A DNA stretch of 64,000 nucleotides. Origin: Epiperipatus broadwayi. Its lineage: Eukaryota; Onychophora; Udeonychophora; Euonychophora; Peripatidae. A model generated the notes under the pieces. It saw nothing but the letters and a program-made list of their open reading frames with translations, ran no database searches and was not told the DNA's origin. Shown here piece by piece: positions 25,256 to 36,144 of the stretch. Each line of letters starts with the position of its first letter. The stretch's first letter is position 1. Location of the stretch: positions 1,424,001-1,488,000 of the forward strand of contig JAQFVV010000031.1 of NCBI GenBank assembly GCA_028023455.1, read 5' to 3'. Made by a program: the position numbers and the translations under genes.

Positions 25256-26269
25256 CTGAAAATAAAAAAGTAAAAAATTAGTACATGAAAAAAACTATAG
25301 AGGGCAGAAAATATCTAATTTAGATAGAATTTTTAAATATGCTAGGCTGTCATAGAATGAGAAACTGAAAAGGATTTATTGGTAGTAGTAGGTAAAATTG
25401 AGTCACATTTATTAGTGAAAACTCAAAAGATAATAAAAAACAAAATGGAAAAAATTATTTTTGGAAAATCATTAATAAAAAAGAGGAAGAAAGATAAATG
25501 GTATTGCAGTAAATAAGAAAATCACAGTACTTAAATGTGTTGAGCATGTATTATATGTTTTCAGTTTCATTAGTTAGGAATAGCTTATTATTTGCATTGG
25601 TGTTCATTATTGTAAATGAAAGTGATTAATTTAATTAAGGCAGTGATTCGTAATTTTTCTGAGTATTATTTAATCTATAAAGTTTTATAATTATTCCCAT
25701 TTTTTATTTATAAATTTAATGCAATAATTAATATATAAAATAAAAATGACATTTTAAAAAATATAACGTGAAATATATTTTTTATTGTGCAATGTATTAA
25801 ATCTGGATATAATTTTTGAAATGGTATGATATTTTTTTTTTTTAGCATTTAATTTTGAACTTAATTTAGATGCCAAAAATTCCAACTTTATACAAATAAA
25901 AATTTACAAATAACATTAGTATCTGCAAAATTTTAGCATTAATTTCAATATTTATGTTTTTCTAAAACTTTGATTTCAGTTATCAAATGAAGCCTTTTTT
26001 TTTTTTTTTTAATTCACGCATTCTTCTTTTTAATAACAGGGTAGCTGGGTCTTTTTCATAACTATGCATTTAATTGTCTTAAGTTTAATATAGATTCTGA
26101 TTATAGACAAGTGATAAAACCCACTAATATAAGCTTTTTTACTTTGTAATATTTGATAATTACGTATCAAGTTGGTTATCAGGAAAAATCAGATTTTATA
26201 ACAGGTGTAATGCAGAAAGCCATCAATCACAAGTTCATATACTCTATGCAAATCAATGTTTTTTCATGA
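25256..26269. other. Probable intron, AT-rich
   Basis: Follows the acceptor of the terminal exon (minus strand). Homopolymer T tracts occur near 25830 and 25995; no element is readable. Confidence 0.4.
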
Positions 26270-27047
26270 CTATCTCAGCTTCCTTTTTCTTTTTTAATGA
26301 TTATATTCTCCAAGAAAGCTAATTTTAGCATTCCACTGTTATTGTTAGTTATCCATCAAAAGTCATGCATATTAATACCATGTTTTATATAAGATATCAG
26401 TTTGTGCTTCTTCTATTTCTTTTACTTCCATATTTCCTTTCAATGTGTCTTTTATAATCTCTCTTAAGTATATGACCAATTCGAGTCTTTCCTGCCAAAT
26501 TATATTACCCCTCGTTCCTTCAAATCTTCATTTCTGAAACTTTATCCCCCTTTCTCCTCTTTTTCTAAAAACAAAATTGTTCAACAAACCTCTTTCTTAG
26601 TTTTAATTTCAAACAGCCATAAAATAACTTAAAGATGTATTAAAGCCTGTCTAGCTTTGGTAATTCTCATTCTGAATTCTTTATAAGCATTTCCATCATC
26701 AGATAACCAACTTCCAAAGAAATAAGTAGTTCTATAACTTTATGTCCAAAGCTGTTCTTAAATTCATTTTTTCCCACTATTTTCATTGCAGTAATTTAGT
26801 TTATTACCATTCTAAACCAGCTACACATTCAATTAAATGCATCCTCATTATTGCATGTACAATTTAATGAGCCACAATACCTCAAATGCTAATTCCTTTT
26901 TTATCAAGACAACATCAGTTAATAATTCATCTACATAAAAACTAAGCAAAACAAATCCTAGTCTTACATTTTTATCTATTTCTGAAAGACTAAATTTGCA
27001 AAACTTTTAAATTGATATACAAATTTCCTTGCCATCTATGCTTTTCC
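26270..27047 (-). pseudogene. LINE remnant, 3' part, interrupted by a hAT
   Basis: Minus-strand frames read SWLSDDGNAYKEFRMRITKA near 26640-26700, matching the YLGS-L-DDG----E---RI--A segment of CR1/RTE-like LINEs. A possible RT piece, FYVDELLTDV, lies near 26920-26945. The reading is frameshifted and dead. The hAT at 27056-31337 is inserted in it, and the LINE may continue at 31346. Confidence 0.6.
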
Positions 27048-27376
27048 CTTTAGAGCAGCCATACTCAACCTGCTGCCCCTGGGCCGCATGTGGCCCATCA
27101 AGCTTTTATGTGTGGCCCAGCAAGAGACTGATGGTCAACAGAAATGACAACACTCTTCTTAATTAAAGAATAACCATGTGTGATTGATATTTTTTATTGA
27201 TGGACTAATAACATTTTTTTTTTAATTTCACCGATCTGAAGAACCTGCCAAATCTGTACCAGAAATGCCCGAGTATCTTCATATATGACTTGTACTTGCT
27301 CTCAATCTGTTATCTTTAGCATTATTTAGCTGATTTTAGCACCTTCAGTATTTTTTTTGCAAGGAAAAAAGTCAGT

Positions 27377-28732
27377 AATATTTAAATTTAAACCTTTAAA
27401 CATCACATGATCACTATCTCCCATGCTTGCTCATAACTGTTGTTAAAATAGGCAAAACTCTCTCCATACTACTCATCCAATATCCCCAAACTAGTTTCTG
27501 GCTTGTGGCCTTCATCAGTGAGGAGCCTTGGATCTGAGAGCACTGTACCTAGATCTTACGATCTAATGCGATCCTCCAGAAACCACCTTTTATTTCTATG
27601 TAACTACAAAACTATGAGAATAAAATTGAAAACACAAATATTTTCAATCTAAGCTCAATAGTTTATATAGTCATATGGGTCTGAACTCAGTTCAGCACCT
27701 ATACCTTTTGGTGTATTTGGTTCTTTTATAACCACAGCCACCACCTTCCTATTAGGCATGATTGGTATTAAACCTTTAAACATCACATGATTACTATCTC
27801 CCATGCTTGCTCATATCTGTTGTTAAAATAGGCAAAACTCTCTCCATACAGTAGTGTCACTCAAAGCAAGATAGAATAATCAATGGATGCCAGAAGGCTT
27901 GTGCATAACATTCCTATCTAGTGCCTACTCATCCAATATCTCCAAACTAGTGTCTGGCTTGTGGCCTTTGTCAGTGAGGAACCTTGGATCTGAGCACTGC
28001 ACCTAGATCTTAGGATCTAATGCAACCCTCCAGCAGCCACCTTTTATCTCTACATTCAAAACTATGAGAATAACATTTAAAACACACAAATATTTTTAAT
28101 CTAACCTCAATAGGTTATATAGTCATATGGTCTGAACTCAGTTCAGCACCCATAACATTTTGGTGCATTTGGTTCTTTTATAACCACAGCCACCACCTTC
28201 CTATTAGGCAGGATTGGTATTAAACCTTTAAACATCACATGATCACTATCTCCCATACTAGTTAAAATAGGCAAAACTTTCTCCATACAGTAGTGCCACT
28301 CAAAGCAAGACAGAATAATCGATGGATACCAGAAGGCTTGTGCATAAAATCCATATCTAGTGCTTACTCATCCAATATCTCCAAACTAGTTTCTGACTTG
28401 TGGCCTTCATCAGCGACTATATAAGCTATTGAGCTTAGATTGAAAATATTTGTGTTTTCAATTTTATTCTCATAGTTTTGAAGTTATGTAGAGATAAAAT
28501 GTGGCTGCTGGAGGGTTGCATTAGATCCTAAGATCTAGGTGCAGTGCTCTCAGATCCAAGGCTCTTCATTGACGAAGGCCACAAGCCAGAGACTAGTTTG
28601 GGGATATTGGATGATAGACACTAGATAGAGATTTTATGCACAAGCCTTCTGGCATCCATTGATTATTATGTTTTGCTTTGAGTGGCACTACTGGATGGAG
28701 AGAGTTTTGCCTATTTTAATATTTAAATTTAA
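27377..28732. mobile_element. Family 1 hammerhead repeat array (three direct units, one inverted)
   Basis: A 1326-bp insert (27392-28717) in the hAT is flanked by a perfect 15-bp duplication, AATATTTAAATTTAA (27377-27391 and 28718-28732). Direct units start at 27392, 27772 and 28224 with ACCTTTAAACATCACATGA, and an inverted unit fills about 28415-28717, ending GAGTTTTGCCTATTTT. The first unit lacks about 75 bp. Hammerhead cores on the minus strand lie at 27512-27518 (intact), 27968-27974 (mutated to CTGACAA) and 28408-28414 (intact core, outer stem lost). The inverted unit's + strand core is mutated to TTGACGA. Core spacing is 457 and 440 bp, about one unit. There is no coding sequence. The layout resembles retrozymes or the repeats of Penelope-like elements. 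Confidence 0.85.
27476..27532 (-). ncRNA. Hammerhead ribozyme motif, family 1 (copy A)
   Basis: Read on the minus strand: outer stem I TCCAA with TTGGA; inner stem I TCCTCA with TGGGGA; core CTGATGA; stem II GGC-CACAA-GCC with an A beside the core on each side; core GAAAC; stem III formed by the self-complementary ACTAGT. The cleavage site would follow GTT. All invariant core bases are present. The very short stem III favours a dimeric fold, as in other short-stem-III hammerheads. Activity is inferred. Confidence 0.75.
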
Positions 28733-29219
28733 TGGTATAATAATGATGTTTAAATCCATCTTTTCAAGCTTCTGATTGGTTGTTTTTTCTCCACAAGAGA
28801 ATGCCAATTGATGACTGAAAGTTGTATTTCTATATTTTGAATTCGAAAACAAAAACATAATTTGCTAAGTTTTTTTTTTTTATCCCACTTGTTTGTTTCT
28901 CAGATTTTAGTCAGAAAATTTACTTTTACACTAAAACATATTGATAAGGAATTCAATGAATTACTTCTGGAATTTATAATTGGATGGTAAGAATTTATTA
29001 TAATTTGACAGTGTTAGATTATTATCATCAATTATAAATAGAAATTTATTTTTTAAAAACTTTTCTGTAATCACAAATAAATTATAAATTTTTATTTTAG
29101 ATACTAAACTAAAACAAATATAGTTTTAAAAAGACAAATATATTTACTGCAGATTGTATAAATGACCAATTAGAAGTTTGAAACTTTAATTCAATTAATA
29201 GTCTGTTTTTGAAAGCAAA

Positions 29220-31140
29220 GTGAAACATTTTAGTTTTATACATGAATTAATATACATAGACGCGTTGTATTTTATATTAAACTATAATTTAAACATCATA
29301 ATGATGTCTTCAAGCAATAAACAAAAATTATCAGATGAAAATAGAATGTTTCAAGACATCTGGGAAGAGGAATATTTTGTTGTATTGAATAACAAAGGTT
29401 CAGCAACATGTTTGATTTATCGAGAAAGTGTCATATTAAAAAAATATAACATTGATCGTCATTATACCACAAAAATTGTTTAATGACACTTTTGCTCATG
29501 GGTCTTTAATAAGAAGTGAAATATTAGCTTTCTTCAAGAAATCATTACAACAACAACAACAAAATGTTATGTCAGTGGCAATCTCACAAGAAGCAATGTT
29601 GACACGAGCATCATATGAAATTTGTTATATACTTGGCAAAAATATGAAACCATTTACGGATGCTGAAGTTGTGAAAGAATGTTTCATAAATGCTTCTAAT
29701 ATATTATTTGATAAATTTAATAATGAAAGTCAAATATTATTACAAATTAAGAAATTACAATTGTCAGATTCTACCTGCATTAAACATATTGAAGATATTG
29801 CAAAACATATTTTTGATAATATATAGATTTGAAAAACTGCAAATATTTTAGTTTGGCTGTTGATTCTAGTACTGACATTTCAGCAACATCACAATGTGCT
29901 ATTTCATCAGATATTGTACTGAACAGAATTCAATTTGTGAAGATTTTTTGAAATTTCTTCTTATGAAAAATGAAACTAGAGGTAGTGATTTTCTCAATAG
30001 TATTTGTACTTTTCTGGAGAAGAATACTGTTGAAATAAAAAAAATTGTTTTCAGTGTGCACTGATGGATGTCCTTCAATGATTGGATCTGAAAAGGAATT
30101 TGTTTCCCTATTAAAAAAGAAATATAATCTAACAAATCTTTTATCATTTCATTGTTTAATTACCAAGAAAACTTGGGGGCACATTTAAAGAAGTAGCTGC
30201 TGTAATGAAAACTATCATAAACATTGTGAATTATATTCGAGCCTGAGAATTAAACCACAGAAAATTTAAAAATCTTTTGGAAGAAATAAATAGTAATTAT
30301 GGTGTCATACTTTTGCATACTTCACTGTGATGGCTAAGCAGCGGTAAAGTTTTGAATCGCTTTTTTTTTTATTATGTCATGAAATTATTTCATTTTTACA
30401 AGAAAACAACTTATAATGAGTTAGACAGTGATGGATGGTGGTGTCTTTTAGCTTTTTTATTTGACATCACAAAAAAACTTGATCTTAATATTAGTTTGCA
30501 AGGTGAAAATAAAATTATTTCGCAAATGACAAATAAAGTATTTGTGTTTGAAGAAAAACTAAATATTTATTACCAAGATATACAAAACCAAATACTACAT
30601 CATTTTCCAACATTGACAAATGCTAAGCAAGATGATATTGACATTTCTTCAGAAAGCTATGTAATTATTTTAAATTATTTAGGTACCTTATTGAAAGAAT
30701 TTAAAAGTAGATTTCAAGATTTAAGAAATATTAAGAATTATCTTTTGCTTATAGAAAATCCCTGGCACTTAGAAATAGCAACTATTACACAATTAGCTGC
30801 ATTTGGACATGATTACATTAAGCTATTTAATGAATTTGTTGAATTTAAAAATGACACAAATTTGGAAGCCATTTTTAAAGAGAAAAGGGAAGGAAAGGAA
30901 TATATGGAATTTTGGAAATTAGTGCCTGAAAATATAAAACTGTCAAAAAGTGTGCACAAATATTGCTCACATTGTTTGCATCAATATATCTTTGTGAATC
31001 ATCTTATTCGAAAATAGAAACAGACTTACTGATTTACACCTTGATGATATATTAAGAGTAGCATGTAGCACATATATAAACCAGATTTATCTAAAATTGT
31101 TAAAAGTTTATCTCGATATCAAAAATCACACTGATATTTA
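29220..31140 (+). pseudogene. hAT transposase pseudogene, GTF2IRD2/BED-finger type
   Basis: Successive frames give one transposase. A BED-type finger region lies at 29305-29480 (NRMFQDIWEEEYFVV, then CLIYRESVI, with the second finger Cys lost). A helical part at 29465-29826 includes RASYEICYILGKNMKPFTD. The catalytic core follows: SLAVDSSTDIS near 29848-29880 and CTDGCPSMIG near 30056-30086. The insertion domain is open at 30352-31017, with WHLEIATITQLAAFGHDYI absent of catalytic meaning and a worn C-terminal region. At least three frameshifts and several stops break it. The layout matches transposases related to GTF2IRD2 and other BED-finger hAT proteins. Non-functional. Confidence 0.8.
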
Positions 31141-31345
31141 AATAAATGTTTATATCAAATAAAAGTGCGTTTTATTAATATGTTAATTCTAAGATATAAT
31201 AAAGAGATCCACAAGCTGTGGCATGCATGAATTGAGAAGTCAGATTTTTTTTTTTTATGTGACACCAATTGGTTGTTGTGGCCAGCTTGGTGTAGCACAC
31301 ACATATATTCAGGAAATAAAAAGGTTGAGTATCCCTGCTTTAGAG

Positions 31346-32300
31346 CATCAACAAAATCCAATTTCAAATTAAGAAAAAAAGAATCTTTTTTTTTTTTTTG
31401 CAAGTCATTCTATAGTTGCACTCATTAATATTCCAATTGTATCTTTTATCTTCCAAATTCAAATTGTTTTTCAAACAACATATATTTTCTTAGCATTATA
31501 TGAAATTTAAGTAATCTAAAATTGTTAGTTTATTGCATTGTGTCTGTTGTGAAGACATCATAATTGTTTAATAAAATCTACTGGCTACTTTTCCGAGTCA
31601 TTAATTATCCTACTGACCAATAAATTTTCTCACACTTTTTATTTTCATATTGGAATTATATTAATTTCCTGAGCTTTCAAATGTTTCCTCTTTTTTGTTG
31701 TTACAATCTTTTCATTACTACACAATTTAGTTCCTTCTTATTACCAAATTTTATTTTTTTAATTAATGCAAATAATACCCCCAGGATCTTTCCATCCATC
31801 CATTCATTGTTCTTGCAAATAACTTTCACCTCTACAATAATGCTTTTCATATATAATGTTATATTCTGTATATTAAATCAGCCTTCCTACATTCTAATCA
31901 TACTTGTTTGGTTTTTTATTTAATCAGTTTTACATCCTACTTCACTTAAATTTTCCGTACACATTATTAATTACATCTTCTCCCTATAATTTTATTAATT
32001 TGTTGTTGTTGATCCAAGATATTTTTGTTTGACTTTCTCATAACCTACTGACAATATTGTAACTTTTTTAATTTTAGTTTACATATTACACCTTTCATTT
32101 TGATTATATAACAAATTAAACAAATCAATCTATTTCATCTCTTATCAGCCCATTTCATTTTGGTATCTTGGTTTTATTTTCCTTAAAATTAATTTCAATT
32201 TTTTCATTGCTAAATAGTTATTCAAATCTATATCAGCTCCAGTATAAGCATATACTCAGTTCTAAACTTAAACTAAATCAATATATAATACAACTGAAAT
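31346..32300 (-). pseudogene. Probable continuation of the LINE split by the hAT
   Basis: T/C-rich on the + strand, like the LINE part at 26270-27047. It lies directly beyond the hAT target-site duplication, so the start at least should be the other half of the same old element. No RT motif is clear. The right boundary is a guess. Confidence 0.3.
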
Positions 32301-33248
32301 AACCCTTGGAGTTTTTCAGGTTGAGGTTCTTTTGTAATTCCTAAACCAAAATTCAGTATTACTATTCTTTTACAGTAAACTTACAACAGTTTTTCATTTC
32401 TTATTCCTAAACCATAATACACAATTTTAACATATCCTGATACATGCTGATCATCATCAATGTTCTGGCCATATGATACCATGAGTATACAAGCCAACTA
32501 TAAACTAATTTCTAATCTGTATAAAGTGCAGTGAATGGATTTTAAAGGTAATCCTGACCATTGCGCTATCCAGAGAACCAACGACCTGAATATCCAAACA
32601 CATACACATAAATTAATTGTTCATAAGGACTCTAGGATTGTGATTGTGAACAAGAGAAAATATTAATCTACTTTATGTTAAATAGTTTTACTGGGGTAAG
32701 CTACAAATCCCTTAAAGCACAACATGATGAAATCAAATTATACTAACAACCTATTAAATATAAAAATCTTAACCACAAAACTTTCTTTTGTTCTTAAATC
32801 TAAATAAACATTTGTTATTTTGACTGCTGCAACCAGAATATTCATATTACATAACATATTAGTATCTATTTTTTAATTTTTTTTTGGAATGACAGAGTCA
32901 ATGCTGACAAATAGCATTTCAAATCATTTCTCCTATATTATTAAAATAACATCTTATCTTTACAACTATTTATCATCTACAGACAAGTTTATGGTATTCG
33001 TTTTTGTCCATCTCAGTCAGTCCGAGCAAGTAATTGAAGATTCCGTTTTTGCTTATGTTACTACATATATCTACAATAGCTAGTAGTGACCTAAGTGATT
33101 ATTGTAGCTACTTATTGAAAAAATAAATATAGCTGCTGCTTCATGTGCAATTAAATCCAGTATTCTCATTGATGTAAACCAGTAATCAGAATGTAGCCTG
33201 GGGATTTGTTTGGCATTACCATTTAGCTTCCTTTGATAATTCAAGCTT
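32301..33248. other. AT-rich stretch with one tRNA-like patch
   Basis: Around 32535-32585 the minus strand reads GGTTCTCTGGATAGCGCAAT, then GGTCAGGATT, with an A-box-like TAGCGCAATGG. No B box follows, so it is at most a SINE or tRNA fragment. Nothing else is recognised. Confidence 0.3.
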
Positions 33249-34144
33249 GTAATGAGTTTGAATTAGAGCTTCATAATAGACTACTACTTCCATTAATGTT
33301 TAGATGCTTAAAGTGAACTAACAAAATTTGTATAGTTGCTTATTGTGTACTGATTTTTCCAAAAGATCATAAATTTCTGTAATTGGCATATATAACTTAA
33401 ATCATTATAATATGTAGTCACTGGCTTACTTGTCAGGTCTATATAAAAAAATTGACTTGAGTTTTCTTCAGACTACAATTACATTCACAGAATAAGAGAG
33501 TATTTTGTTTCTTTTAGTCACACCATCAGTATTATGATGAGCTTATATCAGAATATGAGGAGTGTACACCATATTCCATGAAAAACTCAGTCCCAGAAAT
33601 TCAAAGAATATAAAAAAATGTTAAAAACTTTATGTAGAATAATTATAAATATTTCTTTTTTTTTTTTTGTAAAATAATTTCATGTAACAAATAGATTTTG
33701 GTGTGAGTCTTTGTAGTAATGAGTTTGAATTAGAGCTTCATAATAGAATTACTACTTCCACTAATGTTTAGATAACTGAACTAACAAAATTTGTTATAGT
33801 TGCTTATTATATACAGCCTTTTCTAAAAGATCATAAGTTTCTATCGTTGGCATATATAACTTAAATCATTAAAATATATAGTCACTGGCTTACTTGTCAG
33901 ATCTATATAAAAAAATTGACTTGGGTTTTCTTCAGACTACAGTTACATTCACAGAATAAGAGAGTATTTTGTTTCCTTACCTCAGGATATGAGGAGTATG
34001 TAAGTACACCATATTCCATGGAAAACTCAGTCCCAGAAATTCAAAGAATACAAAAAATATTAAAAACTTTATAAATATTTCTTTTTTTTTTTTTTTTTGT
34101 AAAATAATAACATGTAAAAAAATAGACTTTGGTGTGAGTCTTTG
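33249..34144 (+). repeat. Tandem duplication of about 450 bp
   Basis: Unit 1 (33249-33715) and unit 2 (33716-34144) both begin GTAATGAGTTTGAATTAGAG. They share CATTCACAGAATAAGAGAG and AACTCAGTCCCAGAAATTC, and end at GGTGTGAGTCTTTG. They differ by substitutions, a 30-40 bp deletion in unit 2, and T-run length. There is no coding content. Confidence 0.9.
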
Positions 34145-34720
34145 TTTTGGTTTGTATATTTTTTTTCAGTTAATGATAAATTCCAAATTTGGTTTGTATA
34201 TTTTCATAAAAGTATACTATTATCTATAAGCTTGCTGTATTTTTTAAAAAAGAAGCAGTTATAACATAATTGAATGTTTAGATAACCTTGCAGCAGTATT
34301 GTATTTCAAAATTTACATATATGTAAAATTATAAATACCAAAGATATTCTTAATCACTGAAAAGGTTATTTGTAACTTTATAAAACTGTTTTTTTTTTTA
34401 TGCTGCTTTGATGGTATTGACCTAATAATCTTGCTGTAAGAAATTTTATATATATATAATTTGAGAATTACACCAATTAAATTAATTGAGTTGTATATTT
34501 ATCACATGCTACTCCACCCTTTAGAATGTTATTGTTATTACATTTAAATGTTAATAAGACTTAATGTATTGTAAAATATTAAATGATGTCTGTGTTGTAT
34601 TTTTGTATTACTATTTCCTATCTATATAATTCTATTTTTGCTGTAGAAGTGTAATATATATTTTGAGTATTTTATAATAAATCCCTTTTTCTTTTTCTAT
34701 CCAAAAACTTGCCAAGTCAA
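34145..34720. other. AT-rich non-coding stretch
   Basis: T runs and a TA tract near 34448-34460. Nothing recognised. Confidence 0.5.
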
Positions 34721-34891
34721 TTTAAAGTCAATTTAAGCCAATAAACATCACATGACCACCATCTTTTATAGTTGTGTATAACTTGTTAAAACAGGCAAAA
34801 CTCACTATATATATTGCCACACACAGCAAGCTAAAGTAATCAAAGGATGCCACAAGGCTTCTGTATAAAATCCCCATCCAGTGCCTACTCA

Positions 34892-34940
34892 TCCAATATC
34901 CCCAGACTAGTTTCTGGCTTATGGCCTTCATCAGTGAGGA
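34892..34940 (-). ncRNA. Hammerhead ribozyme motif, family 1 (left arm)
   Basis: On the minus strand: TCCTCA, CTGATGA, a hairpin from GGC-CATAA-GCC, GAAAC, TAGTC, TGGGGA. Inner stem I (TCCTCA/TGGGGA) pairs at all six positions, with one U-G. The TTGGA half of the outer stem I is present, but its partner lies outside the repeat boundary and is lost. The cleavage triplet is GTC. Confidence 0.7.
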
Positions 34941-35072
34941 GCTAATGGGATTGGATTGAAAACATTAAGGTGTTTTCAGTTTTAGACTCATAGTTTTGTA
35001 GTTAAACGGAGATAAAAGGTGTTTGCTGGAGGATTGCATTAAATCCTAAGATCTAGGTGCAGTACTCTCAGA

Positions 35073-35129
35073 TCCAAGGCTCTTCACTGATGAAGGCCAT
35101 AAGCCAGAAACTAGTCTGGGGATATTGGA
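35073..35129 (+). ncRNA. Hammerhead ribozyme motif, family 1 (right arm)
   Basis: On the + strand: TCCAA (35073-35077), TCTTCA, core CTGATGA (35087-35093), the GGC-CATAA-GCC hairpin, GAAAC, TAGTC, TGGGGA and TTGGA (35125-35129). Stem I has an outer 5-bp part, an internal loop and an inner 6-bp part with two U-G pairs. Stem III is the palindrome ACTAGT, able to pair within one RNA only as two bases, or as six between two RNAs. Predicted cleavage is between 35116 and 35117, after GTC. All core bases are conserved. The one oddity is the A next to the core on each side of stem II. Confidence 0.78.
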
Positions 35130-35245
35130 TGAGTAGGCACTGGATAGGGATTTTATGCACAAGCCTTCTGGCATCCATTGATTACTCTAGCTTGCTGTGT
35201 GTGGCAATATATATAATGAGTTTTGACTATTTTAAAGTCAGTTTA

Positions 35246-36144
35246 CATGTCAAGTATAATATGATTTCCATAAGGTTTCTTACACATTTAAGACTATGAC
35301 TCATGGGATAAATATGGATACAGGGACACTATAGATCTACTGCTATGAATATAATGCATCCTGGCCAGAAAATAATACTTCTATTTTTCAAAGTATTTGC
35401 TTACCATGAATAAACCCTTAATAAGGTCTGAGTATTCAATATTATCAAATAGTTTTTAAAAATTGTTTCTGAATTTACACAACTAGATAGATGCCACACT
35501 GTCAATCACCCAAGAGAAGGAAAGTCTTTAAATCATAAAAGTGGCAGCTCTCTCATTAATGTATTGAGTTGGACTGAATGATAATTAAAAGGCTTGGAAC
35601 TATGAGCATAGGCAGTATAGTCTTTTAAAAAAAACCGCATTCTGAATAATCAGTGATAACATCCAGCCATCTAAATACATTAAGTGAAACAAATTAGGAG
35701 TAAAAAAATTTTTAAAGGTATATATTTTACAACTTTCTTAATTTATCTTTTGAAGGGGCACAAATTTTTATCAGCAATTTATTTTTCATATGTAGACTAT
35801 TATTTCCATCATTAATTTGAATTAAACAAAGTATCACATAACTCTTACGGCTTACTTTTAGCTTTACTGTAAGTAATAAATGAACTCTAGATGGTTTCAC
35901 CCGTCAAATCCCAAACTAGTTTCTCACATTAGGTTTTTTTTCAGTAAAAATGTTTGATTATGCATGCATATCTACAAATCATCTTTATTTGCAATATTCT
36001 AACCAAGTTCTTGACTTGAAAGTTTCAAACATTTAAATTAAACTCAAGCCAACTTTCTTGAATACTTTTATATATTTTAATGATTTCAGTTATATGCTAG
36101 TTATGAATGATTGACTTTTTTACCATCTAAGCACCATATATTTC
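35246..36144. other. AT-rich non-coding stretch
   Basis: No gene or element seen. Confidence 0.5.

Larger units (their letters stand above)
27048..31345 (+). mobile_element. Complete hAT transposon with perfect 8-bp target-site duplication
   Basis: The element is 27056-31337 (4282 bp). It is flanked on both sides by CTTTAGAG (27048-27055 and 31338-31345), a perfect 8-bp duplication. The termini are CAGCCATACTCAACC and, in complement, CAGGGATACTCAACC. The sequence just inside (CTGGGCCGCATGTGGCCC) is typical of hAT elements with GTF2IRD2-like transposases. It carries a dead transposase at 29220-31140 and a later repeat insertion at 27392-28717, so its original length was about 2.94 kb. Confidence 0.92.
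34721..35245. mobile_element. Family 1 hammerhead repeat, single palindromic copy with target-site duplication
   Basis: The element is 34736-35230 (495 bp). Flanks are TTTAAAGTCAATTTA and TTTAAAGTCAGTTTA, a 15-bp duplication with one mismatch. Two arms, about 34793-34942 and 35081-35230, are inverted copies of each other. The loop between them carries TTAGACTCATAGTTTTGTAG and a CTAAGATCTAGGTGCAG tract. Each arm holds a hammerhead motif on opposite strands. The open frames in the arms are by-products of the repeat and have no coding meaning. Confidence 0.9.

Noticed and set aside
27436-28717. TTAA-specific (piggyBac-like) ends for family 1, from TTAA next to AATAGGCAAAAC
   Set aside because: Homology between copies continues outward past the left TTAA for about 45 bp, and the real flanks are 13-15 bp duplications further out.
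31155-31403. 82-codon minus-strand open frame as an exon
   Set aside because: It crosses the hAT right terminus and its target-site duplication, so it is a chance reading.
34728-35299. Open frames of 67 and 80 codons with similar proteins on opposite strands
   Set aside because: They arise because the family 1 arms are inverted copies; the same peptide string appears wherever the repeat occurs, with no coding signal.
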